Part shown: positions 1 to 6,997 of the stretch, piece by piece | Position numbering within the stretch: position 1 is the stretch's first letter | Layout: every line of letters begins with the position of its first letter | From: an uncultured Lachnospiraceae bacterium | GTDB lineage: Bacteria; Bacillota; Clostridia; Lachnospirales; Lachnospiraceae | Length of the DNA stretch: 9,207 nt | Direction of reading: 5' to 3' | Assembly (NCBI GenBank): GCA_947003375.1 | Contig: CAMQOJ010000144.1 | Location: 1-9,207 of the forward strand | Translations under genes and position numbers: made by a program | Notes under the pieces: generated by a model | Databases searched by the model: none | Told to the model about the DNA's origin: nothing | What the model saw: the letters and a program-made list of their open reading frames with translations, nothing else

Positions 1-104
1 GCCGCAGCCTCCGCCACCAGCGTCCTTTCCACAGACACAGGTGACCCAGGCAAAATCAATAACACCGCCAATAATACCGCCAAACCTTTTCTTACAGGCT
101 TCAT
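1..104 (-). CDS. Start of a secreted protein gene, 3' end outside the window
   Basis: Only 34 codons are visible: MKPVRKGLAVLLAVLLILPG followed by SPVSVERTLVAEAA, with the frame still open at the left edge. This is a classic signal peptide: a basic n-region, a Leu/Val/Ala-rich core, then a polar region with a possible signal peptidase I site near the VAEAA segment. The ATG has an excellent AGGAGGGG ribosome binding site. The gap from the kinase stop is 37 bases, so it is probably in the same operon. The mature protein cannot be identified. Given its position it may be an extracellular partner or target of the pilus and kinase system; that is inference. Confidence 0.7.
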   Translation of the reverse strand, partial: MKPVRKGLAVLLAVLLILPGSPVSVERTLVAEAA

Positions 105-110
105 CTCCAA

Positions 111-118
111 CCCCTCCT
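111..118 (-). promoter_or_regulatory. Strong ribosome binding site of the left-edge gene
   Basis: The minus strand reads AGGAGGGG, six bases before the ATG at 102-104. It is one of the strongest such sites in the window and supports the partial gene that follows. Confidence 0.75.
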
Positions 119-141
119 CTTTTTCCCGTAGGCCAACAGAT

Positions 142-3042
142 TTATCTCAGATATCCCTTCCCCAGCTCCACCAGTTCCTGTAGAGAATAAATCCCGCACT
201 GCTTCAGAATCCCGGATTTGTAATCAAACACAAGCTTATCCCCCACTACATCGCAGAGTCCCGGCAGATAGGCCAGCTTTCTGAATTTATCATCTAAAAG
301 GATACCGTACCGCTCTCCTTCAGCAGTTATGTATTCCGTGATAATGTACTCTCCGGCCTGGGTGACATAAGTAAGATAAGAATCCTCCTCCAGCACGGCC
401 ACCAATCTATCCGACTCCAGACTGTACACCTCAGGCGCGCCATGCAGGACGGAGGCAATCCTGAAGCCGTCAATATAGAATTCCTCATACAGATCCTTAG
501 AAGGCGCCTCTTTTTCCTCTTCCGAGAGCAGGGAACCATCCTCCGCGCTGTAATGCCTCACCGTGCCATCATACCAGGTCACCTCCAGCCAGGAGCTCTG
601 GCCTTCCCTGACAAACTGCTGGTCATATATGTTTTCCGCTTCCGGCAGCTGCGTCTGGTTTATCAGATTCCCCTCCCTGTCATAGATGCGGAAATCCTCA
701 TAATTGAACAGCATCGCCTTTTTGCCGTCTCCGCTGATGCGCGCTTCCGCATGTCTGTAGCGCGCGTCGTAGGATAGAAGCTGCGTACCCTCAGAGTCCT
801 CCGCCTCCAAAAGCCTCAGAGACGGCTCGTCGCGGTTGCCAAGGACGGCGTAATCCCCCGTCAGGGCAGTAAAAACGCATTTCTCGCCGCCGCTTTCCGT
901 TGACAGCAGATTGGCCCCGCTGTCATAAAAGGAAAAACAGCCGTCATCCATCGCCGCCAGCACATACTTCTCCCCCACGGAAAAAGCGGTGATGTTCACA
1001 TTGCCCGTATAGGCAAGCTCAGTCTCCTCCAGCGTGACAGGATCCAGCCGGACCAGCAGATTCTTGTCTGCCATATAGATTCCCTGCCGATCCGCATGAA
1101 GCAGTATGCTGTCCTGCGATGTATAGCTCCCTACATAGACAGCCTTTCCTACGTCTATCAGCCCAAACTGGGCTTCCCCTTCTTTCTCTGCGGAAAAGGC
1201 GAAATGCCCCTTGCAGAATCCCCCTTCAAAATGCCGATACTCGGATTCCTCGTACACGATGATATCCTCATCCCGATTGTCTATGTCAAATATCATCAGT
1301 CCGCCATTGTGAAAGCTTACGGCAAGCAGGCTCCCGTCCTCGTTTAAAGCAAATATATCATCACCGGGGTCGGCAAAAGTGTCGTTCACCGCTACGGACA
1401 TATGGAGGCCTTCAAAAGAACGCTCCGCTATTTTCGCCCCGTCTGATACGCGGTATATCCTTACAGTCTCCTCATCCCTGTTCACGGCCGCTGCCGTTCT
1501 GCAGTCGGCGGAAAGGCATAGATTTGTGGCAGTCTCACCTGTCCACAGCTCCTCCCGGGTATCCAGGCTATATGCCGCCACTCCCTGCACGCCGGCATAC
1601 AGGATTGTGTCCTCATCCACAAACACAATGTCTGACAGCGCTGATTCCTGTGTAGGCAGAGAAACTATTTTTTGCTGCGACTCCATATCATATATCGCTG
1701 CCTCATAGGCATATACAACGGCCAAGCGCGATCCCTGGGGGGAGACGGTTATCCCGAAGGGAGCGGAAGGCAGCTTCACCGCATCCAACGCCTTAAAGCC
1801 GTCAGACAAATCATATACTCCCAGCGCATTTGTCAAAGCCATCTGCGCTTCCGCTGTTACCGGAGCATGGAGGAACCCTTCTTCCGAAGGAATCGCCTGC
1901 ATGGCAAGTTCAATGGCGGATGACACATCCCCCTCCACCAGCGCATTCGCCGAATATTCCGCAAGCTTCAGACACGCCTCCGTCTCCTGCATACGCTTCT
2001 GGCCTGCAAAAGCGAGTCCCAGGCCCACTGCAAAAAGGCCGGTGAACAGAGCCAGCGCAATACGCCTGTTCCTTTTCAGGCGGCGGGTCCGAATATCATT
2101 TTCCCGGAGATGCTCAAAAGCGCTCAGCATCTCTTCCGCAGTCTGGTATCTCAAATCCGGATTCGGATTCATCGCCCTGGAAATGATTCCCACAATCTGC
2201 GGGCTGAACTCCTCCTCCGAGAGAGGCGTTACTTCTTTTGCGTTTCTCTCGGGCCGCTTCCCGCTCAGGAGATGATAAAGCGTGGCCCCCACACTGTAGA
2301 TATCCGACCTGATATCAGGGACTATGACCTTCACTTTGGAAGAACTTGCGTCCGGGACCAGGGTCTTTGTCCTCTCATAGGAAGCTCCCGGCATGATGGC
2401 TGTCTCTTCGTTCTTTCTCCGCTTTTGTGCAGATTCCTTTTTTCCTCTGATCCTGCCATGGGATGATGGGGTGTAATCATCGGACGAAAAGTCCAGCCCA
2501 TAGTGTTCAGGCGAGGCATAGCCGGCGCTGCAGCCTATGGCATTTTCTTCCCCCAGAGCGAGGGCAATGTTAAAGTCTATGAGGCAGATATCATTGTTCG
2601 GGGTACGCATCAGATTGGCGGGCTTGATATCGCTGTGCACATACCCTCTCGGCGGCGTGCCGTGGGTAGGGCTGTGGAGATACGAAAGGGCCTCCAGCAT
2701 CTGCATCGCCCATTTGATCACTTGCGGCTGGGGATATTTTTCTCCCCTCTTGAGGGGCTTGTCAAGGCTTTCCCCTTCAATATAGTCCATCACCGTATAG
2801 ACAGTTTCATTTTCCACGAAGAAGTCATATACCTTGGGAATATACGAATGGCTTAAGTCCTTCAGCACATCCACCTCCCGGCGGAGCAGTTCTAGACGGG
2901 TGGTGGCCTTGCGTTTGTCCGCTTTGAGCACCACCTTCTTCCCCAGGCGCAAATGGTTCGCCAGATAGATATTTCCGCCGCCTCCGGAACCAATCTTTTC
3001 ATCCTGGATTAGCTCATATGTAGATGCTATGATTTCTGACAT
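142..3042 (-). CDS. Membrane Hanks-type Ser/Thr kinase with beta-propeller ectodomain
   Basis: The 966 residues form three parts. Residues about 9-312 are a PknB-like kinase domain: Gly-rich loop IGSGGGGNIYLA, Lys40 (VVLK), Glu56 of helix C, catalytic loop VHSDIKPANLM with Asp138, LIDFN with metal-binding Asp156 (DFG replaced by DFN), GYASPEHYG (the APE motif) and DIRSDIYSVG of helix F. Between the last two is an insertion of about 59 residues (183-241) with basic and Thr motifs, unusual for the family. A basic stretch (RTRRLKRNRR) precedes one membrane helix at about 327-347. Residues about 350-408 are helical with an LAEYSANALVEGDVSSAIEL pattern like those preceding bacterial WD40 arrays. 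Residues about 410-966 are many short beta-rich repeats (such as ITVSPQGSRLAVVY), read as an external propeller. It should sense something outside and phosphorylate cytoplasmic targets. The ATG has GAGGA seven bases upstream. Confidence 0.93.
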   Translation of the reverse strand: MSEIIASTYELIQDEKIGSGGGGNIYLANHLRLGKKVVLKADKRKATTRLELLRREVDVLKDLSHSYIPKVYDFFVENETVYTVMDYIEGESLDKPLKRGEKYPQPQVIKWAMQMLEALSYLHSPTHGTPPRGYVHSDIKPANLMRTPNNDICLIDFNIALALGEENAIGCSAGYASPEHYGLDFSSDDYTPSSHGRIRGKKESAQKRRKNEETAIMPGASYERTKTLVPDASSSKVKVIVPDIRSDIYSVGATLYHLLSGKRPERNAKEVTPLSEEEFSPQIVGIISRAMNPNPDLRYQTAEEMLSAFEHLRENDIRTRRLKRNRRIALALFTGLFAVGLGLAFAGQKRMQETEACLKLAEYSANALVEGDVSSAIELAMQAIPSEEGFLHAPVTAEAQMALTNALGVYDLSDGFKALDAVKLPSAPFGITVSPQGSRLAVVYAYEAAIYDMESQQKIVSLPTQESALSDIVFVDEDTILYAGVQGVAAYSLDTREELWTGETATNLCLSADCRTAAAVNRDEETVRIYRVSDGAKIAERSFEGLHMSVAVNDTFADPGDDIFALNEDGSLLAVSFHNGGLMIFDIDNRDEDIIVYEESEYRHFEGGFCKGHFAFSAEKEGEAQFGLIDVGKAVYVGSYTSQDSILLHADRQGIYMADKNLLVRLDPVTLEETELAYTGNVNITAFSVGEKYVLAAMDDGCFSFYDSGANLLSTESGGEKCVFTALTGDYAVLGNRDEPSLRLLEAEDSEGTQLLSYDARYRHAEARISGDGKKAMLFNYEDFRIYDREGNLINQTQLPEAENIYDQQFVREGQSSWLEVTWYDGTVRHYSAEDGSLLSEEEKEAPSKDLYEEFYIDGFRIASVLHGAPEVYSLESDRLVAVLEEDSYLTYVTQAGEYIITEYITAEGERYGILLDDKFRKLAYLPGLCDVVGDKLVFDYKSGILKQCGIYSLQELVELGKGYLR

Positions 3043-3101
3043 ATCGTGTTCCTCGTTGGTCCTTTTTCTGCTGTTTTTGTCTTGCCGTTTCCTGCCGTTC
3101 C
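3043..3101 (-). other. Largest intergenic gap, before the kinase gene
   Basis: These 59 bases are purine-rich on the coding strand and contain an imperfect tandem pair (GGAACGGCA then GGAAACGGCA, about 3083-3101), then the kinase ribosome binding site GAGGA at 3050-3054. I see no hairpin with a T-tract and no convincing -35/-10 pair, so neither terminator nor promoter is claimed. A weak internal promoter cannot be excluded. Confidence 0.4.
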
Positions 3102-3272
3102 TTATTCTTTATTCCTTTTTCCGTACTCGGCATCCAGCTGCGCATCTAAACGAATCTTTTTTATATGCGAAATGGATAGATAAATAAACGCCGCGAACAA
3201 TGTACCTCCGGCAATGGCTAATCCCCCGTAAAAGAGGATTTCATTTGTAAGTCCGTCAATCAAAAGTTCCAT
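3102..3272 (-). CDS. Tiny single-pass membrane protein (56 residues), unknown
   Basis: I do not recognise this family. The preferred start is the ATG at 3270-3272, with GAGGA seven bases upstream; the frame is open to an ATG at 3326, which would overlap the previous gene. The 56 residues are MELLIDGLTNEILFYGG, a membrane helix at about 12-34 (GGLAIAGGTLFAAFIYL), then a basic, charged tail (HIKKIRLDAQLDAEYGKRNKE). The positive-inside rule puts the N-terminus outside and the tail inside. It lies 25 bases after the 85-residue membrane protein and 59 bases before the kinase gene. A regulatory or adaptor subunit for the kinase or the pilus platform is possible, but nothing in the sequence proves it. 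Confidence 0.68.
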   Translation of the reverse strand: MELLIDGLTNEILFYGGLAIAGGTLFAAFIYLSISHIKKIRLDAQLDAEYGKRNKE

Positions 3273-3279
3273 AAGGTTT

Positions 3280-3284
3280 TCCTC
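3280..3284 (-). promoter_or_regulatory. Ribosome binding site fixing the 56-residue ORF start
   Basis: The minus strand reads GAGGA here, seven bases before the ATG at 3270-3272. It marks this tiny ORF as a real gene and decides its start. Confidence 0.65.
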
Positions 3285-3297
3285 AGCTTTATGACCT

Positions 3298-3555
3298 CTA
3301 TTGTAAAGTTTCCTCTGTATGCACATATGTGATATCCTGTTCTACCTCGAATCCATAGCACTGATAAAGAATATCCCGGGCATCCGGCAGCTCGGCAGTA
3401 TCTCTTTTCATGAATCTACACTGTTGTACGATAGCCTTCCGATTGTGGAGAGCTTTTTTCTCCCGTCTGAACCGGACATACAGCACAGCGCATACCATCA
3501 GCAAAACGCACCCGACTGCAGCGCATACTGTAAGCGCGTCGAAATCACCCTGCAT
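3298..3555 (-). CDS. Small single-pass membrane protein (85 residues), unknown
   Basis: I do not recognise this family. From the ATG at 3553-3555 it encodes 85 residues: a short N-terminus (MQGDFDAL), one hydrophobic helix at about 7-27 (VCAAVGCVLLMVCAVLYV, rich in Cys and Val), a basic stretch (RFRREKK) and a polar C-terminal tail of about 50 residues. By the positive-inside rule the tail should face the cytoplasm, where the phosphatase and FHA protein act. The start overlaps the end of the PP2C gene by 11 bases and has no strong ribosome binding site, so translational coupling is likely. The frame is open further upstream to a TTG at 3609, but that would lie deep inside the phosphatase gene and I reject it. 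The tail contains Thr residues (KRDTAE, YVHTEETLQ) that could be kinase targets, though this is speculative. Confidence 0.65.
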   Translation of the reverse strand: MQGDFDALTVCAAVGCVLLMVCAVLYVRFRREKKALHNRKAIVQQCRFMKRDTAELPDARDILYQCYGFEVEQDITYVHTEETLQ

Positions 3556-4312
3556 GAATAGTGATAACGGAAATATTGTCTGTTTCGCCACGTCGTTTAG
3601 CAAGCTCAATCAAGCGCTCCTCCTGCTGCTTTATCTCGTACGAATCGTTCCACGTATTCCGGAGCAGGTATTCCTTCATCTCGTCCGCAGTAATACAATG
3701 CCTGAATCCATCAGAGCACAGCATGTAAACCGTATTCTTTCGGACATCTCCGAAGAACATGTCCGGCCTGACCCTGTCCTCCACTCCGACACACCTTGTC
3801 AGCACATTTCGAATAGAAGCCTTCTCCGCCTGGGCATCCGTCATATTTCCCAGCCTGACCTCCTTTGCGGCCAAAGTATGGTCCTCTGTCAGCCGGACGA
3901 CATTTTCTCCGATTTCATATGCGCGTGTATCTCCGATATTCAGCAGAAAATATCTGTTCTCCGTCATCAGGAGAGCGGTCACCGTCGACCCGACAGCACA
4001 TTGGTTTCTACAGCCGTACGCCCGTATCTTGTCGTTCTGACACCGTATGGTTTCACTCCACTGTTCCCGAATCGCGCAGTCTTCCAATGGTTTCTGCGAC
4101 AGTACAGGAAGCTGTACATACATCCATTCCGTAAAGGCTGAAAGGATGGATGCGCTGGCCAGCTCCCCATGAGTCAGCCCTCCCATCCCGTCGCATAAGA
4201 CCGCAAACACCATTTTCCCTGCCCGGGTCCTGATCTTCCTGACAAATAGGCTGTCCTGATTGATTTTCTTCCTGGTGCCCACATCTGTTGCCGCTGAAAT
4301 CACAAATTTCAT
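3545..4312 (-). CDS. PP2C-family Ser/Thr protein phosphatase
   Basis: This 255-residue cytoplasmic protein is about one PP2C (PPM) catalytic domain long. The motifs occur in order: GTRKKINQDS near residues 13-21, CDGMGG with metal-binding Asp41, AVGSTVTALL near 106, NIGDTRAYEI near 125, LTEDHT near 141, MLCSDGF with Asp201, and GETDNISVI with Asp245. All expected metal-binding aspartates are present, so it should be active. Enzymes of this family remove phosphate from phospho-Ser and phospho-Thr in a Mg/Mn-dependent reaction. The substrate is probably the kinase encoded two genes downstream and its targets, including perhaps the FHA protein next door. I chose the ATG at 4310-4312, which has a GAGGA site, over a TTG four codons earlier. 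Its last codons overlap the next gene by 11 bases. Confidence 0.95.
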   Translation of the reverse strand: MKFVISAATDVGTRKKINQDSLFVRKIRTRAGKMVFAVLCDGMGGLTHGELASASILSAFTEWMYVQLPVLSQKPLEDCAIREQWSETIRCQNDKIRAYGCRNQCAVGSTVTALLMTENRYFLLNIGDTRAYEIGENVVRLTEDHTLAAKEVRLGNMTDAQAEKASIRNVLTRCVGVEDRVRPDMFFGDVRKNTVYMLCSDGFRHCITADEMKEYLLRNTWNDSYEIKQQEERLIELAKRRGETDNISVITIHAG

Positions 4313-4317
4313 TGGTT

Positions 4318-4322
4318 TCCTC
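4318..4322 (-). promoter_or_regulatory. Ribosome binding site fixing the PP2C start
   Basis: The minus strand reads TTGAGGAAACCAATG. GAGGA is five bases before the ATG at 4310-4312 and overlaps the TGA stop of the FHA gene. This favours the ATG over the in-frame TTG at 4322-4324 and suggests translational coupling with the FHA gene. Confidence 0.7.
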
Positions 4323-5685
4323 AAAACAATCTGAACTCAAATTCCTCGTCTGCCAATCGGATGCATTGTCCATGAACTAATTTTATCTGTCTTCCGGATG
4401 GGATTTCCCTGTCGTCCACAAAAGTATGGTTTTTCGAATTATCATCAACGATAAAATACCCTCCGTCCTGTACAAGAATATGGCAATGGCTGTTTCCCAC
4501 ATACTCGTTTTCGGCAATCACATAATCATTGTATCCACTGTCTCTTCCCAGCCTGAAGACATCGCTGCATATGGGTATGATTTCATTGTTCTTCCTGCGG
4601 ATCAGTTGAGGACGTTTTTCCTGTCTGGCGGAAGCATGCCCCATTATAACCGTCCCGCTGTCGTCCTCTTCCTTCTCCGCAAAGACAGTGTCGCCGAAAT
4701 CGGCCTTTCCGCCTGTTTCGTACGCAGGCTTTATCTGCGGCGCCGCTGTCGGCTGCGGATGTCCGGGATTCGGTCTTTTGACCGTCTTATCGTTTTCCGG
4801 GGCGGAAGAGGCCACAGGAATACTGTCCTGCCCGGGTATCGCAAAACGGGAAGAGTTCTTCGCCTTCGCTTTGTTTTCCTTTTTTTCTGCTTTCTGAGCC
4901 TTATATCTGTCAGCATTCTCCCGGTCATAATGTCTTAACAGATACAGCAGACTCATCTGCTTCTCCGCTTTAGGGGGCTCCTGCGCAGGCATCGTTTCAG
5001 GCACAGGCGGTATTTCGGGGGCCGGAATTACAGGTTTTGGTTCCATTACTACAGCCTGTTGTTCCGGCATCTGTGCTTCAACAGGTTTTCCGCTTTCCAG
5101 TTTCCCGCTTTCCGTTTTCCGCTCCGCCGGTTCAGATATCATTTCATCCAGCAGTTCCTTGAAATCAGCCACTGACAGCATCTTGTCCCCATTGAAATAA
5201 TTGATGATCCTCGTGACATAATCACAGTTTTCCCTCTCGTCAAACTGCTTACTGCACATGATGTCCTTGAAAAACTTATTGATATCCGTGCTATTCTGCC
5301 CTTTTCCGCTTACAGGCAGACAAATCATGAGAACTTCATAGGTGGAAACGTCCACAAATATGTAATCTAAGTCCATAATGATATCGCCGATATCTATCAT
5401 ATATTCTTCTGCCGACAATATCGCGTTCGCGATTCCGCTGAAAATGCCCAGCAGGCTTCTCCTGCTGACAATCCCCGAAAAGACCTGGCTTGCGGCTATT
5501 TTCGAGGACACATTATATTTGATGTATTTTGTGGTATTCATCTGTGTAAAAATCGTAGGCGCAAAGCCGGGAATCGCATTGTTAGATATCATTCCGAAGC
5601 TCACCGGGTCAAGCCGCTCTCCCGCTGACAAGGTATATACAAGATAAGTATTGCTTCCCTGGTTTTCATAAGTAAATACGTTCAT
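4321..5685 (-). CDS. DUF6382-like and FHA domain protein
   Basis: This 454-residue protein appears cytoplasmic, without a signal peptide or clear membrane helix. Residues 1 to about 175 form a globular domain resembling DUF6382, which I recall as the N-terminal partner of FHA domains in Clostridia. Residues about 185-360 are a low-complexity linker, first Pro/Glu-rich (PKPVIPAPEIPPVPE), then Lys/Ala-rich, then acidic. Residues about 360-454 are an FHA phosphothreonine-binding domain with FRLGRDSGYNDYV (Gly380, Arg381), Ser399 and His402 of the SxxH motif, and NSKNHTFVDD. The usual NGT Gly is His here, but the binding residues are kept. Just before the domain are Thr motifs GDTVF and SGTVIM, possible kinase targets. 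The ATG follows a G-rich ribosome binding site (AAGGGGGG). It lies 13 bases after the WG gene and directly before the phosphatase, so it is the likely reader of the kinase. Confidence 0.88.
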   Translation of the reverse strand: MNVFTYENQGSNTYLVYTLSAGERLDPVSFGMISNNAIPGFAPTIFTQMNTTKYIKYNVSSKIAASQVFSGIVSRRSLLGIFSGIANAILSAEEYMIDIGDIIMDLDYIFVDVSTYEVLMICLPVSGKGQNSTDINKFFKDIMCSKQFDERENCDYVTRIINYFNGDKMLSVADFKELLDEMISEPAERKTESGKLESGKPVEAQMPEQQAVVMEPKPVIPAPEIPPVPETMPAQEPPKAEKQMSLLYLLRHYDRENADRYKAQKAEKKENKAKAKNSSRFAIPGQDSIPVASSAPENDKTVKRPNPGHPQPTAAPQIKPAYETGGKADFGDTVFAEKEEDDSGTVIMGHASARQEKRPQLIRRKNNEIIPICSDVFRLGRDSGYNDYVIAENEYVGNSHCHILVQDGGYFIVDDNSKNHTFVDDREIPSGRQIKLVHGQCIRLADEEFEFRLF

Positions 5686-5698
5686 ATTCCCCCCTTGC

Positions 5699-6988
5699 TC
5701 ACATGAAAATATTCATCTGGATCAATTTCCATTTCTCCTGTTTGACCGCTGCCGTCCCTGTCTCGGAGATTGGCGTCGCAGCTTCAAACTGCGGTTCTAC
5801 GACAAGATTATTGTATTCGTCGATATATCCCCACTTCCCGTCCACGCACACCGGGGCAAAGCCATTGCGGAAGGATTGCGCGTCATCGTATTGGCATTCG
5901 ATTTCCAGTTCGCCCTTCGCATTTACATACCCCCATTTTCCATCCATGCAGACCGCCGCATACCCTTCCTTTGAAAAACATCTTGCGTCTTCAAATGTCA
6001 GGTCGCCGACAGCTTCCCCCTTTTTGTCAACGAGATGATAACGTCCTTCTTCTTTCACAAAAATCCTCTTTTGTCCCGAGCAGAATCCGTTTTCATCCCT
6101 TATGATGTCTTCATATAGGTATTCTGTCTTCAGCTTTCCGTTTTTGCTGACAAGAGCCCATTTTCCATCCAGCCGGCAGGCTCCCACCGAATCCGAAATC
6201 AATGTCAGGTCATCCCATAGAAAGTCCGTGGCCGGCTCGAGCCCTTCATCCAAATACCCATATTTCCCGTTCTTCCCGGCAGAGGTCCGCCCGGAAGACA
6301 TCATCCGCAGATTCGTATACGCGTCGTCCGCGACCAGCCTTGTCTGTCCGTCTCTGTCTACGTAAAAACGCTTCCCTTCTTTCACGGCCAGCGCCAGGCC
6401 ATCCTCCGAAAAGCAGTGTATCTCGTCGTATTCTGCGGCAAGAATCTCCGCCCCCTGACTGTCTGCCAGCCCGTACTTGTCCTCTTTCCGCACGACCATG
6501 CTGTTATTATGAATCGCCCCCAATTCCTCATAATTGCAGAAAAGCTCTCTGTAGCTCCCCTTCAGCTGAACCAGCCATTTTCTGGCCGTTTCATTCTTTG
6601 GATACTCTTCCGTGAATTCATTCAGGTATTTTACGGCGGACGGCTCATTGTTCTTCTCCACATAATACTCCATCAGACAGTCCATGGCTGCCGGATCCTC
6701 CTGGTTTGCAGCCGCCGTATCCTTGCATATATTGATAAACTTTTTACTGTTTCCCGTCTGCAGATAGGCATTCGCCATTTTCAGAGAAATCTCTGTGTCG
6801 TTCGGCAGGTATTCCAATGCCGCCTCATATTCCGCGATAGCATCAACATAGATGCCCTTTTCCTCCAGTTCCCCGGCCTTCGCGAGATGCCCCGCGATTA
6901 TTTTTGGATTATTTACTGCGTCTGATATCGCCGTATACCAGGACAAACCTAACAGGACGCAGAATAATAAAATCAGATTTCTCTTCAT
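5699..6988 (-). CDS. Exported TPR and WG-repeat protein
   Basis: This 429-residue protein begins MKRNLILLFCVLLGLSWYTA, a signal peptide or signal anchor, so most of it is probably outside the cytoplasm. Residues about 36-140 are helical with TPR character (EEKGIYVDAIAEYEAALEYL and following). From residue 171 to the end there are about eight WG-type repeats of 34-40 residues. Their cores begin near 171 (KYGLADSQG), 206, 242 (KYGYLDEG), 276 (KWALVSKNG), 316, 351 (KWGYVNAKG), 385 (KWGYIDEY) and 419 (KWKLI). WG repeats are usually seen as binding scaffolds with no enzymatic activity; the ligand here is unknown. The gene starts nine bases after the peptidase gene and ends 13 bases before the FHA gene, so it sits between pilus and signalling genes. 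It could be an extracellular partner of the pilus or of the kinase ectodomain, but this is inference. Confidence 0.88.
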   Translation of the reverse strand: MKRNLILLFCVLLGLSWYTAISDAVNNPKIIAGHLAKAGELEEKGIYVDAIAEYEAALEYLPNDTEISLKMANAYLQTGNSKKFINICKDTAAANQEDPAAMDCLMEYYVEKNNEPSAVKYLNEFTEEYPKNETARKWLVQLKGSYRELFCNYEELGAIHNNSMVVRKEDKYGLADSQGAEILAAEYDEIHCFSEDGLALAVKEGKRFYVDRDGQTRLVADDAYTNLRMMSSGRTSAGKNGKYGYLDEGLEPATDFLWDDLTLISDSVGACRLDGKWALVSKNGKLKTEYLYEDIIRDENGFCSGQKRIFVKEEGRYHLVDKKGEAVGDLTFEDARCFSKEGYAAVCMDGKWGYVNAKGELEIECQYDDAQSFRNGFAPVCVDGKWGYIDEYNNLVVEPQFEAATPISETGTAAVKQEKWKLIQMNIFM

Positions 6989-6997
6989 AATCGGCCT

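Noticed and set aside
3081..3101. Short tandem repeat in the gap before the kinase gene
   Set aside because: Only two imperfect copies of about ten bases; too short to call a regulatory site or repeat element.
3410..4141. Plus-strand open frame of 243 codons opposite the PP2C gene
   Set aside because: It lies antisense to a gene with full PP2C motifs; its translation has no recognisable domain and looks like a shadow of the other strand.
4426..4938. Plus-strand open frame of 170 codons opposite the FHA gene
   Set aside because: The translation is Arg- and Phe-rich without domain character, and the minus strand encodes a convincing FHA domain and linker.
5081..5125. Repetitive TTTCCGCTTTCC-like DNA in the FHA gene
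   Set aside because: It encodes the low-complexity linker (ESGK-LESGK duplicate) and is explained by protein disorder.
6416..6925. Plus-strand open frame of 169 codons opposite the WG-repeat gene
   Set aside because: It is antisense to clear TPR and WG repeats, and its translation shows no family signal.
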